This document shows positions 6,106-6,151 of a stretch of 6,151 nucleotides of DNA, one piece after another. Position 1 is the first letter of the stretch; each line of letters opens with the position of its first letter. The notes under the pieces are model-generated. The model saw nothing but the letters and a program-made list of their open reading frames with translations, was not told the origin of the DNA and ran no database searches. This DNA is from CAAGNP01 sp964611185 (GTDB lineage Bacteria > Bacteroidota > Bacteroidia > Bacteroidales > UBA932): assembly GCA_964611185.1 (NCBI GenBank), contig CAZSXE010000061.1:1-6151 (forward strand), written 5' to 3'. The translations under genes and the position numbers were made by a program.

Positions 6106-6145
6106 CCTTTGTCGCTTCGCGACATTTCCCCCGGTGGGGGAAAGG
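6106..6145. repeat. Two-hairpin palindromic element downstream of the tRNA
   Basis: GTCGC/GCGAC with a TTC loop (6111-6123) is followed after one base by an eight-base perfect stem, TTTCCCCC/GGGGGAAA, around GGT (6125-6143). CCTTT at 6106-6110 can also pair with AAAGG at 6141-6145, enclosing both hairpins. There is no T-run after either stem, so a standard intrinsic terminator is unlikely, though the structure may still end or stabilise the tRNA transcript. The compact, G/C-rich, non-coding design resembles dispersed intergenic palindromes of the REP type. Its right edge may lie beyond the window. Confidence 0.55.
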
Positions 6146-6151
6146 ATGCAC

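Noticed and set aside
6018..6151. Integration site of a mobile element at the tRNA 3' end.
   Set aside because: No integrase gene and no repeated copy of the tRNA 3' end are visible within the window.

Overview
The window reads as a chromosomal stretch from a Bacteroidota (probably Bacteroidales) genome. The reasons are A/T-rich leaders without clear Shine-Dalgarno sequences, promoter boxes of the Bacteroidetes TAnnTTTG type (clearest in front of the tRNA at 6000-6007 and of the LytTR gene at 4630-4637), a tRNA without encoded CCA, and protein families I associate with this phylum (membrane-anchored LytTR regulators, DUF6051 hydrolases, DUF3784/PH membrane proteins). The genus cannot be told from the sequence alone.

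Layout: (1) A minus-strand MmcQ/YjbR-family gene (18-413) is divergent from (2) a tight plus-strand run of three genes from 501 to 3757, with gaps of 2 and 6 bases, which is almost certainly one operon. The first gene encodes a membrane protein joining DUF3784, a bacterial PH-like domain and a redoxin with a CxxC site. The second encodes a Gre-type RNA polymerase-binding factor fused to a NUDIX hydrolase. The third encodes a cation-diffusion-facilitator metal exporter. (3) A minus-strand gene for a four-helix membrane protein with a cytoplasmic LytTR DNA-binding domain (3737-4609) converges on the operon and overlaps its last gene by 21 bases; a small hairpin with a T-run, possibly the operon's terminator, lies inside this overlap zone. 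(4) Divergent from it is a DUF6051-type alpha/beta-hydrolase gene (4778-5932). (5) A strong promoter drives a tRNA gene (6018-6091) that folds perfectly as tRNA-Pro but with anticodon AGG. (6) A two-hairpin palindromic element runs to the window end and looks like a dispersed repeat.

How the genes may work together: the operon couples an extracytoplasmic thiol/disulfide domain, an RNA polymerase secondary-channel-type factor carrying a nucleotide or pyrophosphate hydrolase, and a divalent metal exporter. A link to redox or metal stress is a reasonable inference but nothing in the sequence proves it. The items most worth a second look are the two fusion proteins, their co-transcription, and the A34 proline tRNA. 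No phage, insertion sequence, CRISPR array or defence locus is visible.
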